Shown: positions 51,909 through 52,092 of the stretch, one piece after another
Layout: every line of letters begins with the position of its first letter
Numbering within the stretch: the first letter of the stretch is position 1
Assembly: GCA_028866275.1 (NCBI GenBank)
Contig: JAGWIK010000015.1
Span: 1-52,092, forward strand
Reading direction: 5' to 3'
Length of the DNA: 52,092 nucleotides
Origin: Alphaproteobacteria bacterium
GTDB taxonomy: Bacteria > Pseudomonadota > Alphaproteobacteria > UBA9219
The notes under the pieces: generated by a model
What the model saw: the letters and a program-made list of their open reading frames with translations, nothing else
Told to the model about the DNA's origin: nothing
Database searches by the model: none
Translations under genes and position numbers: made by a program

Positions 51909-52040
51909 AAACCTAGGCGAACGCCTGCTCGGTGTTGATGGCGATCTGATTATCGATCTCTGGGTTAGCCCAGAGATGGCCATAGGTGTCCATAGTCAGC
52001 TTGAGGCTGCTATGTCCCATCAGCTCCTGAATGCGCTTTG
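51909..52040. repeat. 132-bp direct repeat, right copy
   Basis: Counterpart of 45786-45917. It is the 3' end of the apparently intact integrase gene that continues past the window edge. Confidence 0.9.
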
Positions 52041-52092
52041 GCATCACCCCCATTTCGATCCAATTGCTGGCGGCGACATGACGCAAAGCGTA
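51913..52092 (-). CDS. Tyrosine-type integrase, 5' part beyond window
   Basis: 60 codons of the C-terminus are visible: YALRHVAASNWIEMGVMPKR, IQELMGHSSLKLTMDTYGHL, then WANPEIDNQIAINTEQAFA. The catalytic H-x-x-R (as RHVAAS), LMGHSS and nucleophilic Tyr patterns are recognisable. Unlike the left remnant, the sequence continues into recombinase-like coding DNA to the window edge. It is the presumptive enzyme that integrated the element at the tRNA-Met gene. Confidence 0.87.
   Translation of the reverse strand, partial: YALRHVAASNWIEMGVMPKRIQELMGHSSLKLTMDTYGHLWANPEIDNQIAINTEQAFA

Overview
The window reads as chromosome of a GC-rich alphaproteobacterium. Pointers are a CckA-type hybrid histidine kinase, a ppiD-trpE pair, an alphaproteobacterial-type family 4 uracil-DNA glycosylase, and a dcw cluster that encodes the meso-diaminopimelate form of MurE, so the organism is Gram-negative. 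I cannot place it below class. Most of the sequence is dense housekeeping DNA; two stretches (about 39.7-41.1 kb and 45.5-52.1 kb) look accessory.

Layout. 1-2.7 kb (minus): pdxJ, an unknown gene, acpS and a pgk cut by the window edge. 2.7-6.1 kb (plus): mutS, a 51-residue protein and dcd. 6.2-17.1 kb (minus): mraZ-rsmH-ftsL-ftsI-murE-murF-mraY-murD-ftsW, almost every junction overlapping, ending in a zinc-ribbon methyltransferase where murG-murC-murB-ddl-ftsQAZ would be expected. Four to five TGGG repeats in exact 10-bp phase lie upstream of mraZ. 17.4-20.6 kb (minus): unknown gene, a soluble lytic transglycosylase and a family 4 uracil-DNA glycosylase. 20.8-27 kb (plus): tRNA-Thr(UGU), cckA, a lipoprotein gene, tldD and a ubiquinone-type FAD hydroxylase. 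27-33.7 kb: a second lytic transglycosylase, smpB, and a minus-strand envelope operon (LAB_N protein, ArnT-like glycosyltransferase, PAP2 phosphatase, XRE regulator). 33.8-35.4 kb: zinc-type ABC transporter znuC-znuB behind a Zur-box-like palindrome. 35.4-39.7 kb: priA, a transaldolase/fructose-6-phosphate aldolase and xerC.

The 39.7-40.8 kb stretch contains a duplicated, apparently undescribed unit: promoter, a 20-codon peptide whose ATG sits only 6-7 nt past the -10 box, an 18-nt palindrome containing the peptide stop codon, a second stem with compensatory changes around a nearly invariant loop, then a gene for a small protein. The two small proteins are themselves diverged paralogues.

At 45.5 kb a tRNA-Met gene is broken right after its anticodon, the signature of a tyrosine-recombinase element. 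Inside it, between two 132-bp direct copies of an integrase 3' end, lies a lower-GC plus-strand module: a 65-residue protein, LuxR, LuxI, an unknown 105-residue protein, a fused 2-oxoacid dehydrogenase E1 and its E2 lipoyl acyltransferase, then an XRE regulator. The genes are mostly coupled by overlaps. The simplest reading is a mobile quorum-sensing unit that carries its own acyl-CoA-forming machinery to feed the LuxI synthase, plausibly giving a branched-chain or other unusual acyl-homoserine lactone. That reading is inference; the gene content and order are read directly.
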